The translations under genes were made by a program, and so were the position numbers. Below, in pieces: positions 1 through 8,443 of a stretch of DNA of 64,000 nucleotides (position 1 is its first letter; every line of letters starts with the position of its first letter). Below the pieces are notes generated by a model. It had not been told where the DNA came from, searched no databases, and saw only the letters and a program-made list of their open reading frames with translations. This stretch comes from Tissierella simiarum (GTDB taxonomy: Bacteria > Bacillota > Clostridia > Tissierellales > Tissierellaceae): NCBI RefSeq assembly GCF_018917865.1, contig NZ_JAHLPM010000006.1, positions 62,001 to 126,000 on the forward strand. Direction: 5' to 3'.

Positions 1-310
1 TATCGAAAAATATGGCGAAGGAAAGGTAAATATTAGTGTTAAGAGTGATATTGACGCTGCTCTTGCCGTAAAAAGTGGACAAGCCCATTATTACTTTGGT
101 TCTTGTGCAACGGGAGCTGGAGGTGCTTTAGCCATGGCAATTGGAATTATAGGAGCTCAGCAATGTATTTCTGTAAGTATTCCAGGACAAATACTTTCTG
201 AAGATCAGATTAAACAAGCAGTAAATGATGGAAAAATAGCATTTGGTTTTGTAAATACTGATGCTGAAAAAGTTATCCCAATCTTAATGAAAGAAATATT
301 AAACAAATAA
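1..310 (+). CDS. yhfU: YhfU-like protein (DUF2620), 3' part only
   Basis: The window starts inside this gene. The last 102 codons are open from base 2 to a TAA at 308-310. The visible part contains a glycine-rich FGSCATGAGGALAMAIG segment typical of the DUF2620/YhfU family. The biochemical role of YhfU is unknown. The family call rests mainly on position: the gene lies 13 bases before a YhfT-type transporter and is followed by php, yhfS, yhfX and yhfW homologues, the gene set of the E. coli yhf operon. The start and N-terminal half lie outside the window. Confidence 0.72.
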   Translation, partial: IEKYGEGKVNISVKSDIDAALAVKSGQAHYYFGSCATGAGGALAMAIGIIGAQQCISVSIPGQILSEDQIKQAVNDGKIAFGFVNTDAEKVIPILMKEILNK

Positions 311-323
311 GGGGGAGTATTTA

Positions 324-1643
324 ATGTTATTTGAAATCAATATCCTTACCATTATTGTAATGGCAGCACTTGGAGGAATTTGTGCTTACCTTGCTAACCA
401 AAATATTGCAGTGTTTCATGATGGTTTACGTCCTTTATATCCCCAATATCTTGATGGAGTAATGGATAGAAAAACATTATTTGCAACAAGTTTCGCGTTA
501 TCCTTTGGATTGGTAATTGGTTTTGGTATTCCAACTTCAATAGCAGGTAAGATTATAATTACTCATACTATTATGCTAGCTTGTGACATTATAGGTACAC
601 TTTTCTCAGATGATAGAAACGGCAAATGGATATCAACAGGAGTAGGTGCGTTGTTTGGAGTTGCTTTATTATTTGGTATGCAAGTATTAATGAATATATT
701 TACTATACTACCAATAGACTTTACAGGTGATTTAGGCTTGGTAGGCAGTTTAATAATTGTTTCTTTTTCAGTATTTCCTGCAATTGCAGTTGCATATCAA
801 GCAGGAGTAGTTAAAGGCGGAATCGTACTAGTATTAACTATGGTTGTAAAACAGTTGACTGTTCTATTTGGTAGTTTTACTATAAATTCAGTAAATGTTC
901 AGATAAATGCAGATGGTATGGCTTTATTGTTTGCTATCATTTCAATGGTTTTTGTTGCTACACGATATAATAAAAAGTCAGATGTAGGTGCAGTAGATGC
1001 ATTTGCTGTATTTGGTAAGAATATTGAAAGAATTAAAAAGAATATGCTTGTTTTAGCTATTAGTGGTGGTATTGTTGCTTTAGCTACAACATTATTATTG
1101 ATAGCTGAAGGACCAGCTTCTCTAACACTAACAGCAGAAGGCCAATACTTCGAGGCAGCCATGGTTTCCTTAGGAAGAACATTAGGATTTATACCTTTAG
1201 TTATGACAACTGCTATAATTTCTGGAGTATATTCACCAGCTGGTACAAAAGCTGTTCATGTTCCAGCAATTTTATTTATCAATATGGGAATTTTAGGCAT
1301 GGTTGGTTCTTTCTTTGTTGGAGCTTTAATAATGATAATTGAAGTGCTGCTATTAGGCTTTATAGCTGCAGGAATGGACAAATTCCCAGGAATGAAAGAT
1401 CTTGGTGATAATGCACGTACTGCCATGTCTAAAGTATTAGATATTGCATTACTTGTAGGTGGAATGTTAGCTGCTAATGCAATAGCTCCTACAATAGGCT
1501 ATATCTGGGTAATTGGTCTATTTTTCTTAAATCAAGTTTCAAAGAAACCTCTCGCATCAATGGCTATTGGACCAATTGGTGCTATAACAATGGGATTAAT
1601 TGTTAATATTCTACATTTAATTGGCTTATTCCCTATTGTTTAG
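324..1643 (+). CDS. yhfT: YhfT family membrane transporter
   Basis: A 439-residue, very hydrophobic protein with about a dozen predicted membrane segments, close to the length of E. coli YhfT. A GGGGGAG ribosome site lies 7 bases before the ATG. It starts 13 bases after the yhfU stop, so the two are co-transcribed. In E. coli the family is annotated as a putative transporter with no proven substrate. Its place at the head of a set of PLP, amidohydrolase and phosphomutase-like enzymes suggests it brings in the compound they degrade; this is inference. A 12-bp hairpin follows at 1673-1702, separating it from php. Confidence 0.85.
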   Translation: MLFEINILTIIVMAALGGICAYLANQNIAVFHDGLRPLYPQYLDGVMDRKTLFATSFALSFGLVIGFGIPTSIAGKIIITHTIMLACDIIGTLFSDDRNGKWISTGVGALFGVALLFGMQVLMNIFTILPIDFTGDLGLVGSLIIVSFSVFPAIAVAYQAGVVKGGIVLVLTMVVKQLTVLFGSFTINSVNVQINADGMALLFAIISMVFVATRYNKKSDVGAVDAFAVFGKNIERIKKNMLVLAISGGIVALATTLLLIAEGPASLTLTAEGQYFEAAMVSLGRTLGFIPLVMTTAIISGVYSPAGTKAVHVPAILFINMGILGMVGSFFVGALIMIIEVLLLGFIAAGMDKFPGMKDLGDNARTAMSKVLDIALLVGGMLAANAIAPTIGYIWVIGLFFLNQVSKKPLASMAIGPIGAITMGLIVNILHLIGLFPIV

Positions 1644-1672
1644 ATATCGGAAATAGTCTAGAGGAAAAATAA

Positions 1673-1702
1673 AAGTTAAGGGAGAAATTCCTCCCTTAAC
1701 TT
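1673..1702 (+). terminator. Hairpin between yhfT and php
   Basis: Perfect 12-bp inverted repeat (1673-1684 with 1691-1702) and a 6-base loop. It is not followed by a clear T-run, so it may be an mRNA-processing or partial-termination element rather than a full terminator. Confidence 0.5.
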
Positions 1703-1767
1703 CATTCAAAATAATTGAATGTACTTAGTTGGATAAAGTTGTAAGTACTTTAAATGTAATTAGAGTA

Positions 1768-1798
1768 TTGACAGGTTTAGCTAACGATAACTTATAGT
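1768..1798 (+). promoter_or_regulatory. Candidate sigma-A promoter for php-yhfSXW
   Basis: A consensus -35 TTGACA at 1768-1773 is followed after 19 bases by TATAGT at 1793-1798, about 70 bases before the php start. With the upstream hairpin it suggests that the enzyme genes can be transcribed separately from yhfUT. The long spacer makes this moderate evidence. Confidence 0.4.
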
Positions 1799-1867
1799 AG
1801 ATAATTAAATTTATTAATTTTTAATAGACATAGGTTTCAATACTAATAAAAGTAAAGGGGTAGGATA

Positions 1868-2770
1868 ATGATTAGAACCATAAATGGCAATATAGAGACC
1901 CTTGGTAAAACTTATATACATGAGCATATAAAATTAGATCTATCGGGATATAAGAAAGATCCTGATACAAATTATAACAACACTACTGCGATTATATCGG
2001 AACTTCAAGAGCTTAAGAAAAAAGGTATAGACTCAATAGTAGAGGTTACGAATCGTGGTATGGGCAGAGATATTTCTGCAATGCTAAAAGTGGCAGAAGA
2101 AACGGGCTTAAATATAATAGGGAGCACTGGATTCTATAAAGAACCGTTTTTACCTAAATATTTTTATGAGCTAAATGAAAAGCAATTGTCAAATATGCTA
2201 TTTAAAGATATTGAAGAGGGAATGGATGGTACAGATGCAAAAGCTCATATACTTGGCGAAGTAGGAACAAGCCATAATGTGATTAAGGATATGGAAGAGC
2301 GAGCTTTAAAGATAGTTAGTGATGTACATTTAGAAACTGGTAGGCCGATTTTTACTCATACCACATTAGGAACAATGGCATTGGAACAAATAGAAATCTT
2401 TAGTAGTAGAAATGTAAATCTACAGAAGGTATTAATCGGACATATGGATTTAAACTATGATATAGAATACCATTTAAGAGTAGCAGATAAAGGTTGCTAT
2501 TTAGGCTTTGATACAATAGGAAAGTTAAACTATCAGCCTGATGAAAACAGAATTAGATTAATTAAAGAACTAGTAAAGAGAGGATATGAAAATCAAATTG
2601 TAATGTCCTTAGACTTAACGCGAAAATCACATTTGAAAAATTTAGGAGGTATAGGATATTCATATTTAATTGATATCTTTTTACCTACATTAATAGATTC
2701 AGATGTTAAAGAAGAGTTAATAGATAAATTTTTAATAGATAATCCAAATAGATTACTTAATATATCATAA
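1868..2770 (+). CDS. php: Phosphotriesterase-homology protein (Php), amidohydrolase superfamily
   Basis: A 300-residue metal-dependent TIM-barrel hydrolase. The HxH metal motif is at His18/His20 (IHEHIKLD). The bridging position reads GEVGTS, with Glu in place of the carboxylated Lys of true phosphotriesterases, as in E. coli Php. Later metal ligands lie in FTHTT and GHMDL, with the terminal Asp in SLDLTRKSHL. GFDTIGK also matches the Php subfamily. True substrates of Php are not established; relatives are lactonases. AAAGGGG precedes the ATG by about 7 bases. The gene leads a tight four-gene run with yhfS, yhfX and yhfW, so it probably opens a ring or hydrolyses an ester in that pathway. Confidence 0.88.
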   Translation: MIRTINGNIETLGKTYIHEHIKLDLSGYKKDPDTNYNNTTAIISELQELKKKGIDSIVEVTNRGMGRDISAMLKVAEETGLNIIGSTGFYKEPFLPKYFYELNEKQLSNMLFKDIEEGMDGTDAKAHILGEVGTSHNVIKDMEERALKIVSDVHLETGRPIFTHTTLGTMALEQIEIFSSRNVNLQKVLIGHMDLNYDIEYHLRVADKGCYLGFDTIGKLNYQPDENRIRLIKELVKRGYENQIVMSLDLTRKSHLKNLGGIGYSYLIDIFLPTLIDSDVKEELIDKFLIDNPNRLLNIS

Positions 2771-2783
2771 AGGAGGCAGCATA

Positions 2784-3884
2784 GTGAAAGCATATCCAAT
2801 AAAGACTATAAATATAGAAGACGCAAAGTTATTGCAATTTAAATTAGTTGATATTATACATCAAAATTTTCAAGGAAATGAATTTTTGCAATCAGGAGAT
2901 TATGGTGTAGTTTCTGGATTTGGACAACCTAGATGCACAGAAAAAGTTGAAAAAGTATTAGCAGAATTTTTTAATTGTGAATCGGCAGTGCTTGTGAGAG
3001 GTGCTGGAACAGGTGCAATGAGAAATGTTATGAATACAAAGTTAAAACCTAATGAAAAAATAATATTGCACCAAGCCCCAATATACCCTACTACAAAAGT
3101 AATAATTGAATCTATGGGTCTTAAAGAAGTTTATATAGATTTTAATGATTTAAATGAAATTAATATTGATATTGTACAAGGTGTGGATTTTGCACTAATT
3201 CAACATTCTAGACAGCAACTAAAGGATAAGTACAATCTTGAGGAAGTTATAAGTAGATTAAAAGAGATAAATCCTAACATGACTATACTAGTTGATGATA
3301 ATTATGTAGCCATGAAAGTAAAAAAAATAGGAGTTCAATTAGGTGCAGATGCCAGTGCATTTTCATTATTTAAACTACTTGGACCTGAAGGTATAGGCTG
3401 TGTAGTTGGTACAAAAGAAATCATAGATAAAATAAAGAAAATTAATTATTCTGGTGGGAGCCAGGTACAAGGACACGAAGCAATGGAAGCTTTAAGATCT
3501 TTGGTTTATGCACCAGTTTCTTTAGCAATTCAAGGTGAAGAAAGCAATAAAGTAGTAGAAGGACTAAATAATGGAACAATCAAAGAAGTTAAAAATGCAT
3601 TTATAGCTAATGCTCAATCAAGGGTAATACTAGTAGAATTTAATGAACCTATTGCGAAAGAGGTCTTATCTTATTGCAATATATTAGGTGCAGCGCCATA
3701 TCCAGTAGGAGCAGAATCACGTTATGAAATTACATCTATGTTTTATAGAGTATCTGGAACATTCCTGGAATCAAATCCCGATTTAGAAAACTTTATGATT
3801 AGAATAAATCCCATGCGTTCAGGAGCAGATACCATAATGCGTATCTTAAAAGAGGCAATTAATAGGACACAGAAAGGGGAATAA
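2784..3884 (+). CDS. yhfS: YhfS-like PLP-dependent fold-type I enzyme
   Basis: A 366-residue enzyme of the aminotransferase/cysteine-desulfurase-like superfamily. The PLP lysine is Lys197 in SLFKLLGPEGIG, and Asp171 in TILVDDNYV fits the pyridine-nitrogen contact. A glycine-rich VRGAGTGAMR segment near residues 71-80 fits the phosphate cradle. Translation starts at a GTG eight bases after a strong AAAGGAGG site, 13 bases past php. The E. coli homologue has no proven reaction. Being paired with YhfX, a second PLP enzyme, it may act on an amino-acid-like intermediate (lyase or transaminase); that is inference. Confidence 0.85.
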   Translation: MKAYPIKTINIEDAKLLQFKLVDIIHQNFQGNEFLQSGDYGVVSGFGQPRCTEKVEKVLAEFFNCESAVLVRGAGTGAMRNVMNTKLKPNEKIILHQAPIYPTTKVIIESMGLKEVYIDFNDLNEINIDIVQGVDFALIQHSRQQLKDKYNLEEVISRLKEINPNMTILVDDNYVAMKVKKIGVQLGADASAFSLFKLLGPEGIGCVVGTKEIIDKIKKINYSGGSQVQGHEAMEALRSLVYAPVSLAIQGEESNKVVEGLNNGTIKEVKNAFIANAQSRVILVEFNEPIAKEVLSYCNILGAAPYPVGAESRYEITSMFYRVSGTFLESNPDLENFMIRINPMRSGADTIMRILKEAINRTQKGE

Positions 3885-3888
3885 AAAT

Positions 3889-5064
3889 ATGTTTCTCAAT
3901 AGACTTATTAAAACAAATCCCCAATTATTGAAAACAGCATTTGAGTTTCATAGAAGTGGGATAATCAATCCTGACACTTATGTTCTAGATCTAGATTCCA
4001 TATTAGAGAATGCTAAAGCTTTAATAGAAACTGCAAATGACAATTCTATTAGTTTATATATGATGACAAAACAGATTGGACGAAATCCTAAAGTTGCTAA
4101 AGCTATTTCAAAAGTAGGTATAAATAAGGCTGTAGTAGTAGATCCTTGGGAAGCTATTACTTTAGCAAAGGAAGGAATAAAAATTGGAAATGTTGGTCAT
4201 TTAGTTCAAATCCCTAGTAATATGTTAGAGGAAATTATCAGATTTTCCCCAGAAGTTATTACTGTATTCTCTTTAGATAAAGCGAGGGAAATATCTAATA
4301 TATCTAAGAGAATGGGGATAACTTCAAAATTAATGTTACGAGTAATAGGGCCTGATGACATGATTTATAATGGACAAGTTGGGGGCTTTAGGGAAGAAAA
4401 TATAATCAAATCTATAAAGGAAATTCAAAAACTGCCAAATGTAGAGATAGAAGGTATTACGGCATTTCCATGTTTATTATTTAATTATGAAACTGGAAAA
4501 GTAGAAAAAACCGAAAATGCAATTACTTTACAACGTACGATTGAAAAGATAAGAAAAGAGTTACAGTTACAAATTAATCAAATTAATATGCCAAGTGTTA
4601 CATGCATAGAAACTATTCCACTCTTGAAAAAATTAGGCGCGACTCATGGTGAGCCAGGTCATGCACTAACTGGAACAACTCCTTTACATGGATATACAGA
4701 ACAGAAGGAGAAAATTGCTATGGCATATGTAAGTGAGATATCTCATTTATATGAAGATAAAGCTTATGTATATGGTGGTGGTTTTTATAACAGATCTCAT
4801 TTAAAAGGAGCTGTTGTAGGAAACACATACGATAATTTAATAAATAATTTTTTATTGGCAGAAGATAACTGTTCTGAATCTATTGATTATTATGGCACTC
4901 TAGAACTAGGTAAAAACCGAGTTAAGGTAGGAGATACTGCAATTTATTGTTTTAGAACTCAAATTTTTGTTACACGTAGTAAAGTTGCAGTAGTTGAAGG
5001 AATCAGTAGAGGAAGGCCTAAGCTATTAGGCATATACGATAGTTTAGGAAGAAAAATTAATTAA
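3889..5064 (+). CDS. yhfX: YhfX-like alanine-racemase-fold PLP protein
   Basis: A 391-residue fold-type III PLP enzyme. The N-terminal barrel starts with TYVLDLDSILENA and the likely PLP lysine is Lys61 in MMTKQIGRNP. HGEPGHALTG and the C-terminal beta domain with GDTAIYCFRTQIF match the YhfX family more than true alanine racemases. It begins 4 bases after yhfS (ribosome site AAAGGGG) and ends just before yhfW, so it is in the same transcript. It may racemise or decarboxylate an amino acid; the substrate is unknown. Confidence 0.83.
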   Translation: MFLNRLIKTNPQLLKTAFEFHRSGIINPDTYVLDLDSILENAKALIETANDNSISLYMMTKQIGRNPKVAKAISKVGINKAVVVDPWEAITLAKEGIKIGNVGHLVQIPSNMLEEIIRFSPEVITVFSLDKAREISNISKRMGITSKLMLRVIGPDDMIYNGQVGGFREENIIKSIKEIQKLPNVEIEGITAFPCLLFNYETGKVEKTENAITLQRTIEKIRKELQLQINQINMPSVTCIETIPLLKKLGATHGEPGHALTGTTPLHGYTEQKEKIAMAYVSEISHLYEDKAYVYGGGFYNRSHLKGAVVGNTYDNLINNFLLAEDNCSESIDYYGTLELGKNRVKVGDTAIYCFRTQIFVTRSKVAVVEGISRGRPKLLGIYDSLGRKIN

Positions 5065-5077
5065 GGTTGTGATTAGC

Positions 5078-6292
5078 ATGAGTAAAAAAAGAGTAATCCT
5101 AGTGGTAATAGATAGTTTAGGTGTTGGATACATGGATGATGTTAAACTTGTAAGACCTCGAGATATAGGTGCTAATACTTTTAAGCATATACTAGATCAA
5201 AGCAATATACTAAGGATACCCACATTAGAAAGGTTAGGAGTCAATAGTATCTTAAATCATGAAAAGCTAAATAAGGTTAAACCAATAGCTAGCTATGGAA
5301 CATTAAATTTAATGCACCAAGGTGCAGATAGCTATGCTGGACATCAAGAAATCATGGGAACATTTCCTAGAATCCCCAACATATCTCCATTTAGAGATTA
5401 TCTACTCAAAGTACAACAGATACTTGTTTCAATGGGATATAAAGTTGAGACTCCTGATAAAACTAAGCCATATCTATTGGTAAATGACCTTGTAGTGATA
5501 GCAGATAATATAGAGACAGATTTTGGACAAATATATAATGTAACCGCTCCTCTAGATTATATAGATTTTGAGAAGGTGCTAGAAATAGCAACTATTGTTA
5601 GAAAAGAAGTAAAAGTTAATAGGGTTATTGCCCTTGGTGGAAACGGAATAACAATTGAAAATATAATAGATAGCATAGAGCAAAGAAGTGATGGTCTTGT
5701 TGGAGTAAACAGCCCAGCTTCAGGTGTTTATAAAAAAGGATATAATGTTAGACATATAGGCTATGGAGTCGATCCTAATACTCAAGTTAGTTCTATATTA
5801 ACAAAAGCAGGTAAAAGTACGGTTCTAATAGGAAAAATGCAAGATGTCATAAGCTGTAAACATTCTATTAAATATCCTGCAGTAGAAACAGAGAAAGTAA
5901 TGAAGGTTATACTTCAAAGTATGTCTGAAATTGAAGAGGGATTAATTGCTGGGACAGTACAAGAAACAGATTTAGCAGGACATAGCCAAGATGTAGAAAA
6001 GTATGCTAGCAAATTAATGATAGTAGATAAGTATCTTGATGAGATCATTAAGAAAATGACAGATGAAGATATGTTAATAATAACTGCAGACCATGGTAAC
6101 GATCCAACTATAGGACATAGTCAGCATACTAGAGAAAAGACACCTTTACTTATCTACTCTAAATTATATGAAAGTAAGAATAATATTGGAGAAAGACAAA
6201 CTCTTTCTGATATCGCAGCAACTATAGCAGAATTTTTAAAGGTCGAACCTCCAGAGAATGGAAAAAGTATTCTTCCAATATTAAAATATTAG
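5078..6292 (+). CDS. yhfW: YhfW-like phosphopentomutase-family metalloenzyme
   Basis: A protein of about 404 residues from the alkaline phosphatase/phosphopentomutase superfamily. Metal and nucleophile motifs visible in order: VIDSLGVGYMDD near the N-terminus, SYAGHQEIMG, TDLAGHSQD, TADHGNDPT and GHSQHTREKTPLL. The start is placed at the ATG at 5078, 11 bases after AAGG; a GTG at 5069 sits too close to that site. It is the last gene of the yhf cluster and overlaps a 12-bp terminator at 6293-6326. It probably moves a phosphate on a sugar or sugar-like product, but the natural substrate is not known. Confidence 0.83.
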   Translation: MSKKRVILVVIDSLGVGYMDDVKLVRPRDIGANTFKHILDQSNILRIPTLERLGVNSILNHEKLNKVKPIASYGTLNLMHQGADSYAGHQEIMGTFPRIPNISPFRDYLLKVQQILVSMGYKVETPDKTKPYLLVNDLVVIADNIETDFGQIYNVTAPLDYIDFEKVLEIATIVRKEVKVNRVIALGGNGITIENIIDSIEQRSDGLVGVNSPASGVYKKGYNVRHIGYGVDPNTQVSSILTKAGKSTVLIGKMQDVISCKHSIKYPAVETEKVMKVILQSMSEIEEGLIAGTVQETDLAGHSQDVEKYASKLMIVDKYLDEIIKKMTDEDMLIITADHGNDPTIGHSQHTREKTPLLIYSKLYESKNNIGERQTLSDIAATIAEFLKVEPPENGKSILPILKY

Positions 6293-6326
6293 ATAAGGGG
6301 ACAAGTCATTTGTCCTCTTATTATTA
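6293..6326 (+). terminator. Intrinsic terminator after yhfW
   Basis: A 12-bp stem with one G-U pair (6293-6304 with 6310-6321) and a 5-base loop, starting right at the yhfW stop. The stem is followed by TATTAT. Confidence 0.7.
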
Positions 6327-6430
6327 TGTGTAGTTTAGGCATAAATAGATGTATAGCTAAATTATTTTGGAAAATATAATAGGTTAAGTTATTAACATTA
6401 TTTTCTATTGAATAAAGGTTATGTGAGTAG

Positions 6431-6472
6431 ATTGTTGATAACTATAAAGAAGAAATGAAAGTTATCAACAAT
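6431..6472. repeat. 13-bp perfect inverted repeat in intergenic DNA
   Basis: ATTGTTGATAACT at 6431-6443 and its exact complement at 6460-6472, with a 16-base spacer. It lies about 60 bases before the ribosome site of the leader peptide upstream of the broken acetyltransferase. It has no T-run. It could be an operator, an old mobile-element end or an mRNA structure; nothing decides between these. Confidence 0.55.
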
Positions 6473-6534
6473 AGACACCAGGATTTTGTTATATTATCAT
6501 ATAATAAAAGATTAAAAAGAAGAGGTGATGGTTA

Positions 6535-6564
6535 GTGTCCGCAACAAAAAGAACACATGAGTAA
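6535..6564 (+). CDS. 9-residue leader peptide (MSATKRTHE)
   Basis: GTG at 6535 is preceded by a strong AGAGGTGAT ribosome site and opens nine codons ending at TAA 6562-6564. The stop abuts the 5' arm of a hairpin whose 3' arm contains the ribosome site of the next gene. This is the architecture of antibiotic-induced translational attenuators for cat and erm genes. The peptide has Ser, Ala and Thr at several positions, the residues at which chloramphenicol is known to favour stalling. Induction itself is inference. Confidence 0.6.
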   Translation: MSATKRTHE

Positions 6565-6623
6565 GCCTTCTATACTTAGTAGAAATAGATAAGGTCATTA
6601 TGATTAAAGAGAATATAGAAGGC
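6565..6623 (+). promoter_or_regulatory. Translational attenuator hairpin masking the ribosome site of the catB-like gene
   Basis: GCCTTCTATA (6565-6574) pairs perfectly with TATAGAAGGC (6614-6623). The 3' arm contains AGAAGG (6617-6622), which sits 8 bases before the ATG at 6631. A ribosome stalled on the leader peptide would cover the 5' arm and free the ribosome site. Confidence 0.65.
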
Positions 6624-6630
6624 ATTTGAT

Positions 6631-7073
6631 ATGAAAAATAATGTTTTTGAAAGCTGGATGCATAGTTATATTATAAAGGATTATATTACAAATAAAAATA
6701 TTGAGGTTGGTGATTTTACTTATTATTCGGGTTATTATCATGCTAAGCGTTTTGAGGATTATTGTGTAAGATAGTGGTAGGAAATGATGTTTGGATAGGA
6801 ACTGAAGCAGTTATAATGCCTGGAGTGGAAATAGGGGATGGTGCTGTAATAGGAACAAGGGCATTGGTTACTAAAGATGTAGAGCCATATACTATTGTTG
6901 GAGGAAATCCAGCCGCGCCTATTAAAAAAAGATTCTCACAAGAGGAGATTAAAATGTTGTTAGAAATGAAATGGTGGAATTGGTCTATTAAAAAAATCCA
7001 AGAGAATATCCCATTTTTATGTAGTGATAATATAAAGATGTTATATAATAAATTTTTAAATAAAAATATTTAG
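6631..7073 (+). pseudogene. CatB/Vat-type xenobiotic O-acetyltransferase, internally deleted
   Basis: The first 48 codons (6631 to a TAG at about 6775) read MKNNVFESWMHSY...[15 protein letters not shown], the usual N-terminus of hexapeptide-repeat CatB chloramphenicol acetyltransferases. The next homologous segment, [20 protein letters not shown] onward, follows at once in a shifted frame and runs to 7073 with the normal C-terminal left-handed beta-helix. About 70 residues expected between these parts, including much of the active-site region, are missing, so this is a deletion plus frameshift. A truncated 103-residue C-terminal product could start at TTG 6762 but has no ribosome site. The gene would once have acetylated chloramphenicol or a related drug. 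Confidence 0.85.
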
Positions 7074-7218
7074 CTAAAGTAATTTAATTAAGTTTCTTGT
7101 TATTTTTGTAACTCTTTTGAAAACTCTTTGAAACTAGTTTGTAACTACATAAACATGAAAAATAAATATAATTGTAATATAAAGATTTTTAATATAAATC
7201 AAAAGAGGAGATGTAGTT

Positions 7219-8292
7219 ATGAAGAAATTAGTATTGTGTAGTGCGATTGTTTTAGGCTTGACACTTAATGTAGGATGTGCACAAGAGAAAAAAGTACAAG
7301 ATATACAAAATAATAAAGTTTCTACAAATCAGTCAGTTCAAGAGCAGTCAGATGTTGATATAAAAGATGTTATGAATAAAGTATCGGCAATTGATAAAGA
7401 TTTAAAGGAATCTGAGAAAAAAGAGATTACACTAGAACCAGAAAAACAAGGCTGGGAACCACAGACTCTTTCTATTTGGATAAAGGAAGGAAAGCCAATG
7501 AAGGTAACAGCTACACAAGCAGATGATGCTGGGAAGATGGATGGATTAGCTTCTTTTTACTTAGAAGATGAAAAATTAATACTTTTTAAAGCTCCTTTTT
7601 CAAACCATATATTTAAAGATGACAAAATGGTTCTTTGGTTAGATGAAAGCATGAAGCCATTAGATAATATACCTGTAAAGGACATGAAAGATGCTGAAAA
7701 AGGTATCCAAGAAGAATTAACAAGAATTCTTGATATTTTTAATAAGAAAGATGGAAATGCAACTGACGATAATATAGTAAGATTTGAGTCAGGAGATATA
7801 AACTTTTCAGATGTTTCTTATGTAGAATCCGAATCAAATAGAGATGAGAAATTAGAGAAAGCTATCAAGAATGTTTTAAAGTATAATAAAAATGATGGTC
7901 CATTAGCATATTATTATAATAAAATAGACCTTAATGGAGATAAAAAGCCAGAAACATTTGTATATTTATCAGGCTCTTCTGTATCTGGAACAGGTGGTTC
8001 TACGGCGTTAATATTTGAAGACGATAAAGATGCTTATAAGTTAGTTTCCCGATTTACTCTTGTACAAAATCCTATTGTTGTAAGCAATAGCAAGACAAAT
8101 GGCTGGAATGATTTGATTATGTACGTATCTGGAGGAGGAATAGAGCCTTTCTATTCTCAAATAAAATTTGATGGCAATAAATATCCAAGTAATCCATCTG
8201 TTCAGCCAAAAGTAAAGTCAGGTACAATTATTAAAGGTACAGCAATTATTGCTGATGATATATCAAAAAATTCTGGAATAGAAGTACAATAA
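7219..8292 (+). CDS. Secreted lipoprotein of unknown function
   Basis: A 357-residue protein with a lipoprotein signal peptide: MKKL, hydrophobic core, then lipobox LNVGC with Cys at about residue 19. A charged, Gln/Asp-rich linker follows. The C-terminal third contains DLNGDKKPETFVYLSGSS, a calcium-loop-like D-N-D motif as in FG-GAP/VCBS-type repeats, followed by GGSTALIFEDD. It is anchored to the outer face of the membrane. AGAGGAG precedes the ATG. It is a single-gene unit ending at a bidirectional terminator. I do not recognise a specific function. Confidence 0.8.
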   Translation: MKKLVLCSAIVLGLTLNVGCAQEKKVQDIQNNKVSTNQSVQEQSDVDIKDVMNKVSAIDKDLKESEKKEITLEPEKQGWEPQTLSIWIKEGKPMKVTATQADDAGKMDGLASFYLEDEKLILFKAPFSNHIFKDDKMVLWLDESMKPLDNIPVKDMKDAEKGIQEELTRILDIFNKKDGNATDDNIVRFESGDINFSDVSYVESESNRDEKLEKAIKNVLKYNKNDGPLAYYYNKIDLNGDKKPETFVYLSGSSVSGTGGSTALIFEDDKDAYKLVSRFTLVQNPIVVSNSKTNGWNDLIMYVSGGGIEPFYSQIKFDGNKYPSNPSVQPKVKSGTIIKGTAIIADDISKNSGIEVQ

Positions 8293-8373
8293 GACTATTA
8301 GACTGTAGTTATAACTGTTTTTAGATTTTGATATTATCATTATTAATAAAGATTTTATTATAAAGTTTTTTAA

Positions 8374-8419
8374 TTAAACTATGTAGAGATCAGGTAACAC
8401 CTGACTTCTACATAGTTTA
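8374..8419. terminator. Bidirectional terminator between convergent genes
   Basis: Long near-perfect stem (8374-8394 with 8399-8419) between the convergent lipoprotein gene and the permease gene. A/T tracts on both sides let it serve both strands. Confidence 0.75.
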
Positions 8420-8443
8420 ATGATTTTTAAATTATTATTTATT

